Shown piece by piece: positions 14,807-16,479 of a stretch of DNA of 16,479 nt (position 1 is its first letter; every line of letters begins with the position of its first letter). The translations under genes and the position numbers were made by a program. The notes beneath the pieces were generated by a model that saw only the letters and a list, made by a program, of their open reading frames with translations, did no database searches and was not told the DNA's origin. This stretch comes from DATKBT01 sp035546295. GTDB lineage: Bacteria; Acidobacteriota; Thermoanaerobaculia; Multivoradales; Multivoraceae. Location: NCBI GenBank assembly GCA_035546295.1, contig DATKBT010000142.1:1-16479 (forward strand), given 5' to 3'.

Positions 14807-16479
14807 TCAGGGACAGGTGGCGAAGGCCCCGGTGTCCAGCACCGGCGCGAAGGCCTCCCCCAGGGCATTCTCGTAAATGCGCAGCTCACCCGCCACCGTG
14901 TCGACGACCTCGATCCGGGTCGCGACGTTGGTGAGCCCGGCGGCGAACACCCAGTAGCGGTCAGAGATCGCGCAGGCGTCGAGCACCTTGATCACCACCT
15001 CGACGTTCGCCGCGTCGAAGAACCAGAACGAGCCGGTGTCGTCGGTCAGCGGATCGGCCTGCCCCACCCCCGACTGCCCCTCGAAGTCGGCGAACGTCAT
15101 CTCGACGCGGAACCGCCCGTCGTTGAGACAGAGCGTGTCGGCGTCCGGCTCGCACCCGCCGACCCGCCGCCGCTCGTCGTCGAGCACGGCGACCACGACC
15201 TCCCGCGCGGCGCCGAGCGCGACGTCGCCGGCAGCGAGACTGATGCGCAGCGCGAAGGTCTCGTCCTGCTCGAGCTCACCGTCGTCGATCAGCTCGACCC
15301 GGATCGTGCGCGCCCCTTCCTCGCCGTCGCCCCATTCGACGAGCTCGGTGAGCAGCCGAAAATCCGCGCCCTCGGTGGCGGGGTTCGCGCCCGGGGACGG
15401 CGAGACGACCTGGACTCGAACCGCCGCGAAGCCGGTGCTGCCGCCGGTGCGCTCGACGGCGATCTCGACGACCCCGGCGGTCTCCGAGAACGACACCTCG
15501 GTGACCGCGAGCTGCACGGTGCCGGGCTCGGCCTGTCCGGAGGCCACCAGCCGCGCGAGGGTGCCGTTGAGGCTCGTCACCCACAGCTCTCCGTCGGCGT
15601 CCTCCCCGAAGGAGCTGAGCTCGGGCAGGACCAGCCCGGTGCTGACCACCGTCGGATTCGACGGACCGCCGCTGGCGCGCCGGATCCTGCCGCTGCAGTA
15701 GTCGCCGAACAGGTAGTCGCCGACCAGCCCCGGGATCGCCGAGCCGCGGTACACGTAGCCGCCCGTGATCGAGCAGTCGCCGGTGGAGTGGTCGTAGACG
15801 ATGACGGGATCGCTCAGGTCCGGATCGTCGCAGCCGTCGGCCAGCAGCCCGGTCTCCGGGCACCCGGAGCCGGTGCTGACGCAGGCGTTGCCCTCCTTGT
15901 ACTTCCACCCCCAGTTGAGGCCCCCGGAGGAGCCCGCCGGCTCGACGTTCACCTCCTCGAAATCGCTCTGCCCGACGTCGGCGATCCACAGGTCGCCGGT
16001 CGCCGAGTCGAACGAGAACCGCCACGGGTTGCGCAGGCCCGACGCCCACACCTCGTCGGGCGGGTCGCCGGGACCGGCGAAGGGGTTCCCGGCCGGGATC
16101 CCGTAGAAGGGGGCCGAGCCCGAGCTCGCGTCGACGTCGAGGCGCAGCATCTTGCCCAGCAGCGAGTCGGAGCGTTGCGCGAAGCACTGCGGGTCGTTCG
16201 CAGAGCCGCCGTCGCCGAGCCCGGCGTAGAGGAGGCCGTCGGGCCCGAACTGGAGCTGGCCTCCGTTGTGGTTCGAGAACGGCTCCTCCTGCACCAGCAG
16301 GATCGCCTCGCTCGAGACGTCGAGGCGATCCGGGCTCACCGACAGCGTGAAGCGCGAGATCACCACCGCCCCGTCGGGCCGGCGCGTGTAGTAGACGTAG
16401 ACCCACGGACGGCTCGGGTAGTCGGGGTGGAAGGCGATGCTGAGCAGCCCCCGCTCGCCGCCGGCGAGGACCTTGCTGC
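14807..16479 (-). CDS. Glucose/sorbosone dehydrogenase-like propeller with Calx-beta and C-terminal module, 5' end outside window
   Basis: The frame is open to the window edge; 556 residues are visible and the signal peptide and first blades are missing. Residues 1-315 match the GSDH propeller fold of soluble PQQ glucose dehydrogenases: GGERGLLSIAFHPDYPSR (6-23), NHNGGQLQFGPDGLLYAGLG (69-88), GLRNPWRFSFD (147-157), and GGLNWGWKYKEGNAC (185-199). NHNGG includes the His expected as catalytic base. Residues about 322-435 form a Calx-beta domain (calcium-binding beta-sandwich, with DDGELEQDETFAL). The final ~115 residues (about 442-556) are a Cys-bounded beta-rich module, FRVEMTFADFEGQSGVGQAD and GSFWFFDAANVEVVIKVLD, recurring in secreted proteins of Acidobacteriota as I remember it. 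Cys pairs fit an exported protein. Sugar specificity unknown. Confidence 0.88.
   Translation of the reverse strand, partial: SKVLAGGERGLLSIAFHPDYPSRPWVYVYYTRRPDGAVVISRFTLSVSPDRLDVSSEAILLVQEEPFSNHNGGQLQFGPDGLLYAGLGDGGSANDPQCFAQRSDSLLGKMLRLDVDASSGSAPFYGIPAGNPFAGPGDPPDEVWASGLRNPWRFSFDSATGDLWIADVGQSDFEEVNVEPAGSSGGLNWGWKYKEGNACVSTGSGCPETGLLADGCDDPDLSDPVIVYDHSTGDCSITGGYVYRGSAIPGLVGDYLFGDYCSGRIRRASGGPSNPTVVSTGLVLPELSSFGEDADGELWVTSLNGTLARLVASGQAEPGTVQLAVTEVSFSETAGVVEIAVERTGGSTGFAAVRVQVVSPSPGANPATEGADFRLLTELVEWGDGEEGARTIRVELIDDGELEQDETFALRISLAAGDVALGAAREVVVAVLDDERRRVGGCEPDADTLCLNDGRFRVEMTFADFEGQSGVGQADPLTDDTGSFWFFDAANVEVVIKVLDACAISDRYWVFAAGLTNVATRIEVVDTVAGELRIYENALGEAFAPVLDTGAFATCP

Noticed and set aside
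14807..16366. Internal GTG at 16366 as start of the GSDH-like protein
   Set aside because: The residues encoded before it (GGERGLLSIAFHPDY and following) are conserved GSDH propeller sequence, so the gene runs off the window edge.
1..16479. CRISPR arrays, tRNA or rRNA genes, insertion sequences, phage genes
   Set aside because: No regularly spaced repeats, no recognisable tRNA arms, no rRNA segments, and no transposase, integrase or phage motifs were seen on either strand.

Overview
The window is GC-rich (roughly 70% by eye) bacterial chromosomal DNA with tightly packed genes. I found no tRNA, rRNA, CRISPR array, phage gene or transposase. The best taxonomic hint is at the right edge. A secreted glucose/sorbosone dehydrogenase-like protein ends in a Calx-beta domain plus a C-terminal module (ending ...GSFWFFDAANVEVVIKVLD...) that I associate with secreted proteins of Acidobacteriota, particularly Thermoanaerobaculia-like lineages. 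The abundant secreted beta-propeller proteins and Tat-exported proteins fit that, but the assignment is inference from memory and only moderately sure.

Left part (1-5284, minus strand): a complete dipeptide/oligopeptide-type ABC importer operon in the order binding protein, permease B, permease C, ATPase D, ATPase F (F is cut by the window edge). The B/C, C/D and D/F junctions are 4-base stop/start overlaps (ATGA, GTGA, ATGA), so the last four genes are almost certainly one translationally coupled unit. The binding protein carries a twin-arginine signal and seems to start at TTG. Divergently from it, across about 108 bp, lies a large cytoplasmic CocE/PepX-type (peptidase family S15) serine hydrolase. 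Importer plus hydrolase would make a plausible module for taking up and hydrolysing a peptide-like or ester/amide substrate.

Middle (7439-11827, plus strand): a hairpin after the hydrolase, then a DUF2461-family protein. Next is an exported protein that joins ankyrin repeats, a small beta-rich domain and a PQQ-type beta-propeller. Last is a Tat-exported SMP-30/gluconolactonase-like propeller. A GC-rich inverted repeat separates the latter from the convergent genes that follow. The spacers 8224-8416 and 10601-10810 hold no gene that I can support.

Right part (11892-16479, minus strand): a VapBC-like toxin-antitoxin pair (ribbon-helix-helix antitoxin, PIN toxin) has a well-formed extended -10 element only six bases before the antitoxin GTG and an inverted repeat just upstream that looks like its operator. 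A bulged hairpin separates it from an orphan CheR-like methyltransferase, which sits 22 bases downstream of a small-molecule O-methyltransferase (probable two-gene operon). The edge-truncated GSDH/Calx-beta protein closes the window.

No wholly unknown multi-gene system is evident. The points most worth a second look are the vapBC control region, repeated -10-like elements right next to start codons (possible leaderless transcription), the ankyrin/propeller fusion, the orphan CheR and the C-terminal module of the GSDH protein.
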